From a virus: 22,689 bases of DNA. This document shows, piece by piece, positions 22,090-22,689 of the stretch (position 1 is its first letter; each line of letters starts with the position of its first letter). The position numbers and the translations under genes were made by a program. Under the pieces are notes generated by a model. That model did no database searches. It was not told the origin of the DNA and saw nothing but the letters and a program-made list of their open reading frames with translations. The DNA is taken from the IMG/VR virus record IMGVR_UViG_3300020442_001917, positions 1 through 22,689 of that record. The stretch is one strand, 5' to 3'.

Positions 22090-22689
22090 TCACTCATTAG
22101 CAAGACGCTGGAAGTAAGAAAGTGCATCGTCTTCATCGCTGTCTGTAGATGCTTGTGAACTGGAACCAAGGTTGTTCAGTTCAGTCTTCAGGTCTTCAGG
22201 CAGGTCAGATTGCTGTTGACGTGAGGAGAAGTTAGGGGTATAAGAACCACGATCGTTGTCCTCATCAGCAGTCTCTTCGTCGTAGCGAGCAGGTGCTTGT
22301 TTCTGACCCAGAACCATCTTCAGACGCTTCTCAAGTTGCTCATAATCTTTGAATTGATCGGGAGCAGTCAGAGCAGTCAGTGAATATTGCTTCTTCCAAA
22401 TTGCCTCAAGGGCATCGTCATCATCAAGCAGAGGAGACACACGGTCAAACTCAGAACTATCATAGTTCCAATAACCAGCAACCTTCTTCAACTTCAGTTT
22501 GAAGTTTGCACCCTGCCAGAAGTCAAAGGGATTGATGGGTTCTTCATCTTCAAACTCAGGTTGCATTGCTTCCATGATCTTATCAAAGATTTTCTTACCG
22601 AACTTGTAGAGGAAGACTTGACCTTCGTTCTGAGGATTTGCTTTGTCCTGCACAACATAGATGTTGGCATAGTAGGACAGTTTGCGCTT
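22090..22689 (-). CDS. gp32: Single-stranded DNA-binding protein gp32, C-terminal part
   Basis: The last 199 residues are visible; the N-terminus lies beyond the right edge. The first residues in the window, KRKLSYYANIYVVQD, continuing QNEGQVFLYKFGKKIFDKI, correspond closely to the T4 gp32 core, as does PFDFWQGANFKLKLKKV followed by GYWNYDSSEF. The C-terminal ~60 residues are acidic and Ser-rich (DEETADEDNDRGS, STDSDEDDALSYFQRL), matching the gp32 tail that contacts replication partners. An apparent start at 22653 is only an internal GTG; the frame stays open to the window edge. gp32 is a replication protein, so the tail cluster here meets the replication cluster. Confidence 0.93.
   Translation of the reverse strand, partial: KRKLSYYANIYVVQDKANPQNEGQVFLYKFGKKIFDKIMEAMQPEFEDEEPINPFDFWQGANFKLKLKKVAGYWNYDSSEFDRVSPLLDDDDALEAIWKKQYSLTALTAPDQFKDYEQLEKRLKMVLGQKQAPARYDEETADEDNDRGSYTPNFSSRQQQSDLPEDLKTELNNLGSSSQASTDSDEDDALSYFQRLANE

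Noticed and set aside
1-22689. CRISPR array, insertion sequence, integrase or defence island
   Set aside because: No regularly spaced direct repeats, transposase or integrase-like proteins, or terminal inverted repeats were seen; the window is packed with phage morphogenesis genes.

Overview
The window looks like part of the genome of a T4-like cyanophage, a contractile-tailed virus of marine Synechococcus or Prochlorococcus. Three things point there: an AT-rich tail and baseplate cluster whose proteins resemble T4 gp26, gp27, gp5, gp48, gp53, gp4 and gp32; two small tail proteins ending in a domain typical of cyanophage virion proteins; and a 72-residue protein with the C-terminal signature of CP12, the Calvin-cycle regulator of photosynthetic hosts. 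All identifications come from reading the sequence and recalling protein families; no database search was run.

Layout, left to right. Positions 1-124 hold a partial tRNA-Leu(UAA) and a complete tRNA-Met-type gene, both on the minus strand. Positions 132-909 hold three small genes of unknown function behind a sigma70-type promoter, also minus. Positions 929-19268 are a long minus-strand late operon. In its direction of transcription it encodes a tube-fold protein (gp19/gp54-like), gp26, a 58-residue gp51-like ORF, two large related proteins with an amidase and a lysozyme-like domain, a gp27-like hub protein, CP12, a gp5-like OB-fold hub protein, a 1959-residue modular adhesin-like protein, a beta-helix needle-like protein and two paralogous fibre-tip-like proteins. 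Divergent from it, positions 19299-22089 on the plus strand encode gp4, an unknown 116-residue protein, gp48 and gp53. A minus-strand gp32 gene enters from the right edge; its stop codon directly abuts that of gp53.

Together the genes mostly build the tail hub, tube cap and cell-puncturing apparatus. The main points of interest are: (1) a likely programmed -1 frameshift (T TTT TTC) joining gp26 to the 58-residue ORF, like the tail-assembly-chaperone fusions of lambda and P2; (2) two tandem tape-measure-like proteins that share four modules but carry different peptidoglycan hydrolases; (3) the T4 gp5 functions (OB-fold, lysozyme, beta-helix needle) apparently spread over three separate genes; (4) CP12 embedded between gp27 and gp5 in the late tail operon. 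T4-late-like [C/T]ATAAATA boxes recur at several gene boundaries.
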